From assembly GCF_947170395.1 (NCBI RefSeq), contig NZ_CAMVTE010000008.1:1-64000 (forward strand): a stretch of DNA of 64,000 nt, in the 5' to 3' direction. The notes beneath the pieces are model-generated. The model saw only the letters and a program-made list of their open reading frames with translations. It made no database searches and was not told the DNA's origin. Positions 17,072-27,900 of the stretch are shown in pieces. Source of the stretch: an uncultured Methanobrevibacter sp. (GTDB lineage: Archaea; Methanobacteriota; Methanobacteria; Methanobacteriales; Methanobacteriaceae). The position numbers and the translations under genes were made by a program. The first letter of the stretch is position 1. Every line of letters begins with the position of its first letter.

Positions 17072-18946
17072 ATGTCTGATACTAAAAAAGAAAAAATTAT
17101 TGGAATTGATTTAGGTACAAGTAACTCAGCAGCATCAGTACTTGTAGGAGGAAAACCAACCACAATCCCTTCAGCTGAAGGAGCAAGTCAATACGGTAAA
17201 TCCTTCCCAAGTTATGTTGCATTTACTGAAGAAGGTCAAATGTTAGTTGGAGAACCTGCAAGAAGACAGGCAGTTACCAACCCTGAAAACACAATCAGTG
17301 CCATCAAAAGAAGCATGGGTACTGACCACAAAGTGACTGTAAACGGAAAACAATATTCTCCACAAGAAATCTCCGCATTCATCTTGCAAAAAATTAAAAA
17401 AGATGCTGAAACCTTCCTCGGAGAACCTATTCAAAAAGCTGTAATTACCGTACCTGCTTACTTTGACGATAACCAAAGGACCGCAACCAAAGACGCAGGA
17501 ACCATTGCCGGTCTTGATGTAGTAAGGCTTGTAAACGAACCAACCGCAGCAAGTCTCGCATACGGTCTTGACAAAGCTGATGAAGAAGACATGAACATTA
17601 TGGTTTACGATTTAGGTGGAGGTACCTTGGATGTAACCATCATGGAATTCGGTGGAGGAGTATTTGAAGTAAGATCCACCAGCGGAGACACCCAACTCGG
17701 TGGTACCGATATGGATAACGTATTAATCAAATACCTTGCAGATGAATTCAAAGCACAAGAAGGTATCGATTTGATGGATAACGACCAAGCAGTACAAAGA
17801 TTAAGAGAAGCTGCTGAAAAAGCAAAAATCGAATTATCCACCACTACAACCACTGAAGTAAACTTACCATTTATTGCAATGGGAAGCGATGGAACTCCTA
17901 AAAACTTAATCATTTCACTTACTAGAGCAAAATTAGAAGAACTGGTTGACAGCATTGTGGAAAAATCCGGAAAACCAATGCAACAGGCATTAGATGATGC
18001 AAAAATGAACAAAGCAGATATTGACAAAATCATTTTAGTTGGTGGACCTACCAGAATGCCAATCGTACAACAATTTGTAGAAAAATTCATAGGAAAACCA
18101 GTTGAACGTGGTATCGACCCAATGGAATGTGTATCCATGGGTGCAGCTATTCAAGGAGGAGTATTAGCTGGTGAAATTAAAGACATCGTTCTTTTAGATG
18201 TAACTCCATTATCCTTAGGTATTGAAACCTTAGGTGGAGTATCCACTACATTAATCGAAAGAAACACTACCATTCCTACCAAGAAAAGTCAAGTGTTCTC
18301 CACTGCTGCAGATAACCAACCATCTGTAGACATCAACGTATTGCAAGGAGAAAGAAAAATGGCTGCAGACAACACTTCACTTGGACGTTTCCAACTCGTA
18401 GGAATCCCACCTGCACCTAGAGGTGTTCCACAAATTGAAGTAACTTTCGATATTGACGCTAACGGTATTATCAATGTAACCGCTAAAGACAAAGGAACCG
18501 GTAAAGAACAGGCAATTACCATTACCTCTTCCACCAAATTGTCCGATGAAGAAATCGAACAAAAAATCAAAGAAGCGGAAATGAATGCTGAAGCGGATGC
18601 AAAAAGACAAGAAGAAATCGAAATTAGAAACAACGCAGACTCATTAATTTACACTTCAGAAAAAACCTTAGACGAACTCAAAGATCAAGTATCTGAAGAT
18701 GAAAAAACAAAAGTCGAAGGACTTGTAGCTGAATTAAGAGAACTTATAGCTGGCGATGATGTTGCTGCCATTAAAGAAAAGTCTGATGAATTATCAAATG
18801 TAATTCAAGAGATTGGTGCAAAAATTTACCAACAAGCACAAGCAGAAGCACAAGCTCAACAACAAGCTGGAGCTGACCCTAATGCAGGTGCTCAAGACAA
18901 CAACGATGATGACACAATTGATGCAGACTATGAAGTAAAAGACTAG
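17072..18946 (+). CDS. dnaK: chaperone DnaK (Hsp70)
   Basis: This 624-residue Hsp70 folds client proteins in an ATP cycle with DnaJ and GrpE. The start is ATG 17072 ([19 protein letters not shown]) after TTGGTGA; an in-frame TTG at 17060 lies in the ribosome binding region and is rejected. The ATPase domain shows [24 protein letters not shown] and [13 protein letters not shown]. The linker [19 protein letters not shown] precedes the substrate domain, and the C-terminus is a Gln/Ala-rich lid ending in [13 protein letters not shown]. Its codon pattern looks highly biased, as expected for an abundant protein. Confidence 0.98.
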   Translation: MSDTKKEKIIGIDLGTSNSAASVLVGGKPTTIPSAEGASQYGKSFPSYVAFTEEGQMLVGEPARRQAVTNPENTISAIKRSMGTDHKVTVNGKQYSPQEISAFILQKIKKDAETFLGEPIQKAVITVPAYFDDNQRTATKDAGTIAGLDVVRLVNEPTAASLAYGLDKADEEDMNIMVYDLGGGTLDVTIMEFGGGVFEVRSTSGDTQLGGTDMDNVLIKYLADEFKAQEGIDLMDNDQAVQRLREAAEKAKIELSTTTTTEVNLPFIAMGSDGTPKNLIISLTRAKLEELVDSIVEKSGKPMQQALDDAKMNKADIDKIILVGGPTRMPIVQQFVEKFIGKPVERGIDPMECVSMGAAIQGGVLAGEIKDIVLLDVTPLSLGIETLGGVSTTLIERNTTIPTKKSQVFSTAADNQPSVDINVLQGERKMAADNTSLGRFQLVGIPPAPRGVPQIEVTFDIDANGIINVTAKDKGTGKEQAITITSSTKLSDEEIEQKIKEAEMNAEADAKRQEEIEIRNNADSLIYTSEKTLDELKDQVSEDEKTKVEGLVAELRELIAGDDVAAIKEKSDELSNVIQEIGAKIYQQAQAEAQAQQQAGADPNAGAQDNNDDDTIDADYEVKD

Positions 18947-19086
18947 ATTAAATAATAAAGTTTTATTACATTGTTAGGAAAAATATATTAAAATCAGAAA
19001 TCAGAATCAATCAATAAACTAACAATAGATAAAACTATTATTTTTTCTATCTATTTTTTTTAAAATTATTTTTTTAAGGTGAACAA

Positions 19087-20229
19087 ATGGCAGACAAGCG
19101 AGATTATTATGAAGTTCTTGGAGTGGATAAATCTGCGGATGAAAAGACAATTAAAAAAGCTTATCGTAAATTAGCCAGGAAATACCATCCAGACGTTTGT
19201 GATGAAGAAGGCGCTGAAGAAAAATTTAAAGAGGTAAGTGAAGCATATGCCGTCTTGTCTGATGATGAAAAACGTCAAAGATATGATCAGTTTGGTCATG
19301 CTGGAATGGATGGATTTACTGCAGAAGACTTCTATCAGAACGTGAACTTTGAAGACATTTTCCAGGGATTCGATATAGGAAACATCTTCGATATGTTCGG
19401 TTTTGGAGGAGGAAGTCGCAACCGTGGAAGAACAGGTCCTCAAAGGGGTTCAGACATATACACCGAAGTTCCAATTTCTCTCGAAGAGGCATTCCAAGGA
19501 TGTGACAAGGAAATCAAGATTACCAGAAGCGAGTTATGTCCGACATGTAACGGGTCCAAATCAAAACCTGGCGTAGATCCACAAACATGCCCAAGATGTG
19601 GCGGAACAGGACAGATTAAAGAAGTAAGCAACACCTTCCTGGGCCAAATGGTTAATGTAAGGCCATGCAGAGAATGTGGCGGAACCGGTAAAATCATTAC
19701 CGAACCGTGTGAAGACTGTCATGGTAAGGGAAGCAAAAGGAAAACAAAAACCATTAAAATTGAAATTCCGGAAGGAGTTGACGAAGGCAACCACCTGAGA
19801 GTATCCGGTGAAGGAAACTGCGGTGAAGCACCGGGACTTGAAGGCGATTTAATAGTTACAGTCCATATCAAAGGACATAGGAATTTCACCCGTGAAGGAG
19901 ACCACCTATATTTAGAACAGCAAATCAGTTTCCCTCAAGCTGCTTTAGGTGACCTGATCAGCATTCCGACAATTGAAGGAAAAGAGGTTGAGTTTAAAAT
20001 AACACCTGGAACCCAAAGCGGAACAGTATTCAAACTTAGGGGACAAGGTATGAACTCAGTCAGACATTCCGGCAGAGGAAATATGTACGTTACCGTAAAT
20101 GTCGTGGTTCCTAAAAAATTAAATTCCAAACAGAAAAAATTACTCAACGAATTCGCTGAAATCAGCGGAGACGAAATTAAACATGTTGAAAAAGGACTCT
20201 TTGACAGGGTCAAAGATGCCATGAAATAA
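19087..20229 (+). CDS. dnaJ: chaperone DnaJ (Hsp40, type I)
   Basis: The 380-residue co-chaperone delivers substrates to DnaK and stimulates its ATPase. The J domain (residues 4-70) contains YHPDVC with the essential HPD, followed by a Gly/Phe-rich region ([11 protein letters not shown]). Four zinc-binding motifs follow: [24 protein letters not shown] and CEDCHGKG. The C-terminal substrate domain is complete. ATG is preceded by AAGG at 7 nt. A T-rich 140-bp spacer separates it from dnaK and may hold a weaker internal promoter or terminator. It ends at a hairpin terminator. Confidence 0.97.
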   Translation: MADKRDYYEVLGVDKSADEKTIKKAYRKLARKYHPDVCDEEGAEEKFKEVSEAYAVLSDDEKRQRYDQFGHAGMDGFTAEDFYQNVNFEDIFQGFDIGNIFDMFGFGGGSRNRGRTGPQRGSDIYTEVPISLEEAFQGCDKEIKITRSELCPTCNGSKSKPGVDPQTCPRCGGTGQIKEVSNTFLGQMVNVRPCRECGGTGKIITEPCEDCHGKGSKRKTKTIKIEIPEGVDEGNHLRVSGEGNCGEAPGLEGDLIVTVHIKGHRNFTREGDHLYLEQQISFPQAALGDLISIPTIEGKEVEFKITPGTQSGTVFKLRGQGMNSVRHSGRGNMYVTVNVVVPKKLNSKQKKLLNEFAEISGDEIKHVEKGLFDRVKDAMK

Positions 20230-20230
20230 G

Positions 20231-20265
20231 TTAGCCAACGCTAATTTATTTTTCTTATTTTTTTT
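20231..20265 (+). terminator. terminator after dnaJ
   Basis: TTAGC-CAAC-GCTAA forms a 5-bp hairpin starting 1 nt after the dnaJ stop, followed by a T-rich tract of about 20 nt. The remaining 190 bp up to the next terminator show no gene. Confidence 0.65.
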
Positions 20266-20452
20266 GAAATTATTCCACAAACACCCCCTCATTTACGCCA
20301 TCGAATTATTGAAAATTCAGTCAAATAAATGATACTTTACATGAAAATTTATCAAAATAAATAATTGATGATTGAATTTAAACGATTCAAATTTTTAAAA
20401 AAAGATATTTGAATTGCATGACCTATATGTTTGAAGACACTTTTTGAAATTA

Positions 20453-20493
20453 TTAAAAAAAGAAAAAAGTTAGTGAGAAATTAAATCTCACTA
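20453..20493 (-). terminator. terminator overlapping the stop codon of the 1442-residue adhesin gene
   Basis: TAGTGAGA and TCTCACTA form an 8-bp stem with a 7-nt loop. The adhesin TAG stop (20491-20493) lies inside the stem. On the minus strand the hairpin is followed by a run of T residues (complement of the A-run at 20453-20468). Confidence 0.8.
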
Positions 20494-23400
20494 GTTAATT
20501 TTTATTGTTGCTGTTTTAGTTGCGGATTTGTATGTATTATCTCCAGCGTAGCTGACAGTGGCTTTATATGAACCTTTTTTAGTTAAACTAAGTTTGAAGG
20601 TTGCTTGGCCTTTATCATTGGTTTTTGCTGTGATAGTTTTTCCGTCAACTTTTAAGGTTACTTTTTTGCCTGCTCCGAAGTATGTTTTACCGTCTGCACC
20701 TTTTACAGTACTTAATGTTACTGTGTATGATTTGGTTTTTGCAGATGCTTTATATGATTTATTAGGAGCGCTGATTGTAACAGGTTTTTTGGTAATGGTA
20801 ATCAAGTATACTGACATTGATGCGTCATACTTGTCATCACCTAAGAATGCTACAGCGAAAGTTAATCTGTTTTCGGCTGCAAGGTTGATTTGTACGCTTG
20901 CATAACCGTTTTTATCAGTGGATCTTTCAAGGCATTTACCGTTGTAACCGATTAAGACCAATTTGTTTGCAAGAGGTTTGCCGTTGATATCTTTAAGCTG
21001 TACGGTAAAGTTTCCACCTCTTTCACCGGCATTGTATTCTACAGCGTTTTGAGTGTAGTTGTTACCTTCAACAACTGTAGCTGTTCTAACTGAAGCAATA
21101 TCTTTTAAGGTAATTTTAACGGTGGAATTTGCATTGAAACTGTCACCGAGATTTACCAATTCGATTTTACCGTTGGTTAAACCGGTAGCTTTGAAGACAC
21201 CATCCTTATCAGTGGTGGTGACACCTACGATTTTACCGTCAACGGAATATTGAACTTTAGTATCAGCCATAGCTTTACCTTCAGCATCTTTCAGGACACC
21301 TGTAATGTTACAGTCACCGTCAACTTCGGTAATGACAATTGAAGTAGCGTTTTTCTCACCGATTTCAGGAGTGTTGTTGTAAACTTCTGCATTAGCAGCG
21401 TTTCTGACACCTTCGTCACCAATAAATCTAGCAGCTTTCAACATGTTGTCGTGCACTGAAGCATTGTTGTTGAAAACGTCTATTGGATATGAGCCGGTAG
21501 AGACTACTATGTTATTTGTAATTTCGGAAGTACCCTGTTGAACTTTAATACCGATAGTTTCTACACCAAATGCTTCCCATACATATTCATCACCGATATT
21601 AGAACCTGCCGCAACGATTAAAGTATTATTGACTGTTAAGTTAGATCCTCTAAATGCAATACCTGTAGTGTAGTTACCTGAAAGGGTTATGAAATTGGAC
21701 AATACTTCACTTTCAACATCACCTAAAGATAAACCGAATACGTTGTAAGCTTCAGCAAAGATGACGTTGTCAATATACATTGCTGTAACATTTTGACCAT
21801 TCATACCGGAGTAAATAGCATAAGCGGATTGGACACCTTTAACATCCAACACATTGCTGTCAACTACACCGCTGGCAGGACCTTCAATGTCAATACCGTT
21901 AGCATAATATTCATCAGATACTGCTTGAATGGTGTTGTTGTTAATGTTGAAGTTTTGACCTGAAATAATGATTCCGTAAATGTAAGTGTGACCTAAAGCG
22001 GTAATGTTATTTCCAGAAATCATTGCATAATCAGAGTTTTTGAAGTCAACTGCATAAATAGTATCATAAAGACCTGAAATATTATTGTAGGTTACATCAA
22101 CAACATTGTTTTCAAATCCGGCACCTTCACAATCTTCCACAACAATACCTTCACTTACAGGAGAGCTTACCCAATTTCCTGAACCTGCAGGGATTTCGGC
22201 CCAAGGAACATAACAGGAAACCAAAGACATATTGAATTTGTTGTCTGTAATTGAAGCGCCTAAAACATCAGCAACATAAAGTGCATTGTTAATGCCTAAA
22301 CCTTCAGTATGGCCTGTGAATTTAACATCATTGCCTGTGATATTCAATGAAGACAATTCTTCAGCGTAGATGCCGTATGAGTCAAGACCGTCCATATCAG
22401 TGATATCGATTGTGTTATTTTGTACTAAAGCACCGTTACCGGTTAATAAAATACCTTTACCTTGACCGATGATAGAGTTATCTACTATGGTAGCATTACC
22501 ATTAAGAGCTTTAATAGCCACACTTTCAACACCGAAGCTTTCCCAAACACTTTCATCACCTTTTTCGGATGAATTTAAGATAATTGTATTATTTTGGGCT
22601 GTCAACACGGTTCCGTTAAATGCAATACCTGTGGTGTAATTACCTGCAAGATCAATGAGATTATTTGAAATTGAAGTCATAATTTCACCTAAAGAGAAAC
22701 CGAATACATTGTAAGCTTCAGCAAAAATGGCATTTGAATCATATTCTGATGAAACACTCTGACCGTTCATACCTGAATAAATTGCATAAGCGGATTGGAC
22801 ACCTTTAACATCAATATAATTGCCGTATACTGTAGCGCTAGCCGGACCTTCAATATCAATACCGTTAGCATAATAATTATCGGATTCTACAGTAATATTG
22901 TTAAGTTCTATAGTGATATTATCACCACTTGCCTGAATTCCATAAATATAGGTGTGACCTTTTGCAGTGATGTCATTTAGATTAATTGTAGTGAGATTAG
23001 AATTTTTAACACTAATTGCATAAATTGTATCATAAGAGCCTACAACATTATTATATGTCACGTTTATTGCATTACCCATCACTACAGGATAATAACATGA
23101 ATCAATTACAATACCTTCACTGATTGGGAAACTTACCCAATTACCTGATCCGGCAGGAATTTCAAACCAAGGAACATAAGATGAAACTAAAGACAAGACA
23201 ATTTTATTTACATAAATCATAGGTCTTTCACAGTTAGAAATATAAATTGCATTATTAATTCCGGCACCTTCAGTAGCGCCAACGTATTCAATTACATTGT
23301 TAAAAACATACAATTGTGCACCTAAGTCTTTAGCATAAATAGCATATGCATCAGCATCCTTATTGGCGTTGACTGTAATATTGTTCTCACTTACTGTAGC

Positions 23401-24819
23401 AGTTCCGCCAGTTAGAGAAATACCTTTACCCTGACCAATAATATAATTGCCTTCAATAAATGCATAACCGTTAGGGTTGGTGGCTTTAATACCAACAGTT
23501 TCAACACCGAAACTTTCAGAAACTGTTTCATTGCCTTTTTCAGAAGATACTAAACCGATTACATTACCTTGTGCATACAAATAAGTTCCATTATAAGCAA
23601 TACCGGTTGTATAATTACCTACAAGATTGATAGAGTTGTTAGTGAGTTTAGCATATACATCACCTAAAGAGAAACCGAATACATTGTAAGCTTCAGCGGA
23701 AATGACATTATAGGTATAATAAGTGTAAACGCTTTTACCGTTCATGCCAGAGTAAATCGCATAAGCGGATTGGACACCTTTAACATCAATATCGTTATTG
23801 TATACAACACCGACTGCAGGACCTTCAATATCAATACCGTTAGCATAATTATTATCAGATTCTACTTTAATGGTGTTATTTTCAATAGTGAAGTTATTAT
23901 CTGTAATAATCAAACCATAAGTGTAACTGTGACCTTTAACTGTAATGTTATTGTTTGTAATCACTGCATTACTGGAGTTTCTAAAGTCAACAGCATAAAT
24001 AGTGTCAAACCATCCTGCAACTCCAAGATACCAAATATCAATGTAATTGTCATCCATTATAACTCCTTCAGAAGAATCTACAACGACACCTTCACTGAAA
24101 GGAGTACCTACCCAATTACCTGAACCAGCAGGGACTTCCTGCCAATCCACAGCAGCGGAAACTAACTGGAACTCAAATTTATTGCCTTTAATTCTGGCAT
24201 TGCTTGAGTTTGTAATGAAAATTCCATTGTTTTTATAGGTTCCGTCAGTATTTCCACCATAGAAAACAACATTATTTAACAAGTTTAAATTATCTGAATT
24301 GATTGCACAAATCGCAACACCTTCAGGAGCACGGCTGTCAACGAAATTAACAGTGTTGTTTGCAATGGTTACATCAGAAGCGCCGACTAAAATAGCATCA
24401 GTTGAATTGACTTGATTTATTTCAAAGCCTGAAACTGTCACATTATTAGCAGTAATTAATAAAGAAATACCATTGAATGTAGCATTTTTACCTGTTAAGG
24501 TTATTGTGCGATCAATATCCAAATCTTTAAAATCATAATTTTCAAAAGTACCCTCAAATATCAATTCCTTGGAAGTGACATTAGTTCGTAACAACCCGTC
24601 CTTATCAAAATAATTGTAAAAATTATCAGGTGTTACAACCTCTGATTCAGGAGCATTTATTTGAGTATCTTGCTCTACAGCAAGTTCTCCCCCATCAACA
24701 GCTATTTCATCATCAGCTGCGATTACATCAGCGCCGTCATCTGCAGCAAAGGTTGTACCGACAGACAACATCACTAAACAAATCATGATTAATGAAATAA
24801 CCAAAGTTTTTGTTTTAAT
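20491..24819 (-). CDS. secreted adhesin-like protein with triplicated beta-helix unit
   Basis: The product has 1442 residues from the proposed ATT start at 24819. That start gives the signal peptide MKTKTLVISLIMICLVMLSV with a lysine-rich n-region; beginning at TTG 24804 would lose the lysines. After a short acidic linker, residues about 80-1130 form a right-handed parallel beta-helix (NosD/pectate-lyase-like, many N-N-T-I and G-N-x-I turns). It is built from three copies of a unit of about 325 residues with the landmarks EIPAGSGNWV, GHTYIYGI, ANGIDIEGPA and YAIYSGMNG. The C-terminal 300 residues are Ig-like modules closely matching the C-terminus of the giant adhesin at 38-54 kb. There is no C-terminal membrane anchor. 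Expected location: cell surface or secreted; the ligand is unknown. Confidence 0.88.
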   Translation of the reverse strand: MKTKTLVISLIMICLVMLSVGTTFAADDGADVIAADDEIAVDGGELAVEQDTQINAPESEVVTPDNFYNYFDKDGLLRTNVTSKELIFEGTFENYDFKDLDIDRTITLTGKNATFNGISLLITANNVTVSGFEINQVNSTDAILVGASDVTIANNTVNFVDSRAPEGVAICAINSDNLNLLNNVVFYGGNTDGTYKNNGIFITNSSNARIKGNKFEFQLVSAAVDWQEVPAGSGNWVGTPFSEGVVVDSSEGVIMDDNYIDIWYLGVAGWFDTIYAVDFRNSSNAVITNNNITVKGHSYTYGLIITDNNFTIENNTIKVESDNNYANGIDIEGPAVGVVYNNDIDVKGVQSAYAIYSGMNGKSVYTYYTYNVISAEAYNVFGFSLGDVYAKLTNNSINLVGNYTTGIAYNGTYLYAQGNVIGLVSSEKGNETVSESFGVETVGIKATNPNGYAFIEGNYIIGQGKGISLTGGTATVSENNITVNANKDADAYAIYAKDLGAQLYVFNNVIEYVGATEGAGINNAIYISNCERPMIYVNKIVLSLVSSYVPWFEIPAGSGNWVSFPISEGIVIDSCYYPVVMGNAINVTYNNVVGSYDTIYAISVKNSNLTTINLNDITAKGHTYIYGIQASGDNITIELNNITVESDNYYANGIDIEGPASATVYGNYIDVKGVQSAYAIYSGMNGQSVSSEYDSNAIFAEAYNVFGFSLGEIMTSISNNLIDLAGNYTTGIAFNGTVLTAQNNTIILNSSEKGDESVWESFGVESVAIKALNGNATIVDNSIIGQGKGILLTGNGALVQNNTIDITDMDGLDSYGIYAEELSSLNITGNDVKFTGHTEGLGINNALYVADVLGASITDNKFNMSLVSCYVPWAEIPAGSGNWVSSPVSEGIVVEDCEGAGFENNVVDVTYNNISGLYDTIYAVDFKNSDYAMISGNNITALGHTYIYGIIISGQNFNINNNTIQAVSDEYYANGIDIEGPASGVVDSNVLDVKGVQSAYAIYSGMNGQNVTAMYIDNVIFAEAYNVFGLSLGDVESEVLSNFITLSGNYTTGIAFRGSNLTVNNTLIVAAGSNIGDEYVWEAFGVETIGIKVQQGTSEITNNIVVSTGSYPIDVFNNNASVHDNMLKAARFIGDEGVRNAANAEVYNNTPEIGEKNATSIVITEVDGDCNITGVLKDAEGKAMADTKVQYSVDGKIVGVTTTDKDGVFKATGLTNGKIELVNLGDSFNANSTVKITLKDIASVRTATVVEGNNYTQNAVEYNAGERGGNFTVQLKDINGKPLANKLVLIGYNGKCLERSTDKNGYASVQINLAAENRLTFAVAFLGDDKYDASMSVYLITITKKPVTISAPNKSYKASAKTKSYTVTLSTVKGADGKTYFGAGKKVTLKVDGKTITAKTNDKGQATFKLSLTKKGSYKATVSYAGDNTYKSATKTATIKIN
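21490..24340. repeat. three tandem copies of a ~970-bp unit inside the adhesin gene
   Basis: The landmark taagcggattggacacc recurs near 21821, 22788 and 23763, and the segment coding EIPAGSGNWV recurs with the same spacing, giving a period of 967-975 bp. Copies differ at many sites but are clearly alignable by eye. Confidence 0.85.
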
Positions 24820-24830
24820 ATTTTCACCTC
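24817..24830 (-). promoter_or_regulatory. Shine-Dalgarno followed by an in-frame ATT start candidate
   Basis: On the minus strand GAGG (24830-24827) is followed by 7 nt and then ATT (24819-24817), in frame with the adhesin. An in-frame TGA just upstream excludes any earlier start, and no ATG or GTG lies between the Shine-Dalgarno and the hydrophobic core of the signal peptide. Confidence 0.7.
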
Positions 24831-24942
24831 ATTTAAATATAGATAAATTTAATAATAGCCTGTAAAATAAACAAATAAAAAATTGACTATTGATAAATAT
24901 TTATAAATTTAAAGATATTTAAATATAATTCAAGGAAAATTT

Positions 24943-24975
24943 AAAAAAAAGTAAAATAAAGGTTAAACCTTTATT
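24943..24975 (-). terminator. terminator overlapping the stop codon of the 1540-residue beta-helix gene
   Basis: AATAAAGGT and ACCTTTATT form a 9-bp hairpin (24955-24975) that includes the stop codon region. It is followed on the minus strand by a T-run (complement of the A-run at 24943-24950). Confidence 0.75.
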
Positions 24976-27900
24976 TTTTAATTGTTATTTTGTTTTTAAT
25001 TGTGCATCCGCCATAGCTGGAAGTAATTGTATTTTTGCCAACGCCTAAGTTCTTAAGTGATAATGTAGCAATACCTTTGCTGTTTGTTTTGGCGGAATAC
25101 TGTTTGTTTTTGAACTTGAAGGTAATTTTCTTGTTTTTCAGTATCTTACCTTTCTTGTCCACCAGCTTTACGGTGAATTTTGTTGTTTTGGATTTTTTCT
25201 GGGAAACATCCTTAGCTGTCAAGGTAGGTTTGAAGGTTATTTTCTTGGATGATGAATAACCGTTGCAGGTAGCAGTTATAGTATATGATCCTGCATTCAA
25301 TTTGACAGAATATGATGCATAGCCTTTTTTGTCTGTTTTGACTGTTTTGGTTTTACCGTTTATCTTGAAGGTTACGGATTTGCCTGAAAGAACCTTTTTG
25401 GTGTTTGCATCCTTAATCTGTATCTTGTAAGTTACGGTATTTCCAAAGTAAACGTTATAGTTTTTAGCACCAACAAAAGATATCTTTTCTTTGACAGTTA
25501 ATTTTGAAGTGGTTTTTGCACCATTATAGTTATCCTGATTTGCCACTTCAGCAGTCATGGAGTATGTTCTCAAAGTCAATGATGCTCCAACGGAATATGA
25601 TAGTGTAGCAACACCATTGCTGTTTGTTTTTGCACTGCCCATATTTACAGCTTTTCCTGCTGAATTGATACGTTTAAATACTACTGATACGCCACTAATT
25701 GGATTTCCAAATTCATCCAAAACTTTTGCAACAACATTCCCTTTATCTCCCTGTCCAATGCTTACAGCAGCAACATTAATTTTCATGTTGCTTTTAGATA
25801 CGAAAACGTTAATATCGAAAGAAGATGCCTTGTAGTCTTCCTTGAAGATTTTGGCTGTAAACAGATATTGGGCTGGAGTATAGGATGCATCAAATTTATA
25901 TTTTGCAACAGCTACGCCATTTGACACTGTTGACTGAACCAGATATTTGCCGTCAAGGTCATAGAATTTGACAATAGCCCCATCCATTTTTTTATCTGTG
26001 ACTAATTTGAATTCACCGGTTCCTCTATATTTAACAGTGACGTCTTCAACAGAAGCGTTTGCAATGTAGACGTAGTTGTCTGAAACGTTATTGTTTTTAG
26101 CATTGTTTATAGCTTTATTGGCAACGCCTTTTTCACAGATCAGATAGTTATCGGCAATGACATTGTTAATCGCTTCATCATCTAAAGAAACTGCATAACC
26201 TTTAGTTGATTTTACTTCGTTATCTGCAATGTAATTTCCGGTGGAATTAGCCATCAGTATAATTCCTGCATTGCCCGGTTTAATAGAGTCCAGAATTGCA
26301 GTATCAATAGCTTCACCATTACCGTTGGCATTAATTTTATTGCCAGTAATGATATTGTTGTTTCCATTCAGGAATATGACTCCGTATACATCTTTAGCAT
26401 TTGCATCAATTGTATTGTCCAATACATTGTTATTATTGGAACCGTATCCTTCAATACCGTAGATTGCCTGTGAATTTAAATTGAGTCCGTTGTTTTTAAC
26501 AGTGGATTTATGGGACAATTCAAAATAGATTCCATAAACTACAGCATCGGATTTTAAATTCAACACGTTGTCTTCTACAAAGGTATCTTCGGATTCATCG
26601 CCGATAATGATACCTTCAACACAGTAAACTCCATCAATAGTTATTTGATTTCCAACGAATGAATTGTTAGTAGCACCCTGACCTACAGGAGCGCTGTGTC
26701 CGGTGTAATAACCTAAAACACCCATTCCATAAATATAATTATCGTTAGCTTTTAGGTAAACATCATTGTATGAAACAGTGTTGTTATGGCTGTTAAAGTA
26801 TATGTCAATACCTACAATGGAATTTTGAGAGGAGTTGCTGCCTTTGGTTGCTTGCTGGGATTCGAGTTTTGAGGTGACATTCACGTCATTTCCATAAATT
26901 AAATTATTTGATGAGTATAACAATAGGATTCCGTAAGTTTGATAAATTTCAGAAACAACATGTGCACCATCCATACAGTATTCATTACCGTCTACACAGT
27001 AGCGAGTACCGTCAATAACTAACTCATTACCATCCAAACAATAGGATTTACCATCAATTACAAGCTCATTACCATCCAGACAGTAAGTATTTCCACCAAT
27101 GGTCACTTCATTACCATCCAAACAGTAGCTAGTGCCATTGACTGTTAACTTTTTGTTGTTGAACTGATAGTGAACACCGTCAATGACAAGCTCATTGCCG
27201 TCCAAACAGTATTCTTTTCCATCAATGTTTACTTCATTGGCATCCAGACAGTAAGTATTTCCACCAATGGTCACTTCATTACCATCCAGACAGTAAGTAG
27301 TTCCGTTGATTGTCAATTTGTTATCTTTAAACTGATAAGAAACTCCGTCAATTGTCAGCTCATTACCATCCAAACAGTAGCTTGTACCGTCAATGACAAA
27401 TTCATTACCGTCAATACAGTAAGCAGTACCGTCTATGACGAACTCATTACCATCCAGACAGTAACTAGTTCCATTAATTGTTAACCCATTGTCATCAATA
27501 CGATATGATTTACCGTCAATAACCAGTTCATTACCGTCCAAACAATAGGATTTACCATTGATTACAAGTTCATTACCGTCAATACATTTTTCAGGTGAGA
27601 ATTGGTATGGTTTGCCAGTACCTATTGTTTTTATCACATTATTTTCAAAGGAACAGTCTTCACATGCATAGGAAAGTAATGTGAAAGTTAAATAATCTCC
27701 TTCAGAAGCCAATTCATTGTCTGACACTTCAATATCCGTTGATTGTAAAACATAAACTGCATAAGCCGCTTTTGGATCGCTTACGCTGATTTTGTTATTT
27801 GTGACTTTAACACCAGTTGCCTGATTAATGAAAATACCCCAAGCGTTTACTCTTTCAGCCGCTTTGTTGATAATAGTTAAGTTTTCAATCAATACTCCGC

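Noticed and set aside
1423-20298. Similar acaccccc-atttac strings at about 1424 and 20279
   Set aside because: The match is short and the surroundings differ; no repeat element or consistent position relative to genes.
27170-27484. Plus-strand open frame of 104 codons across the repeat array
   Set aside because: It is a mirror of the 14-residue repeat in the opposite strand and has no ribosome binding site or recognisable product.
26963-27586. Regular 42-bp repeats that might be a CRISPR array
   Set aside because: There are no unique spacers; the repeats are contiguous, in frame and encode a protein repeat within a long open gene.
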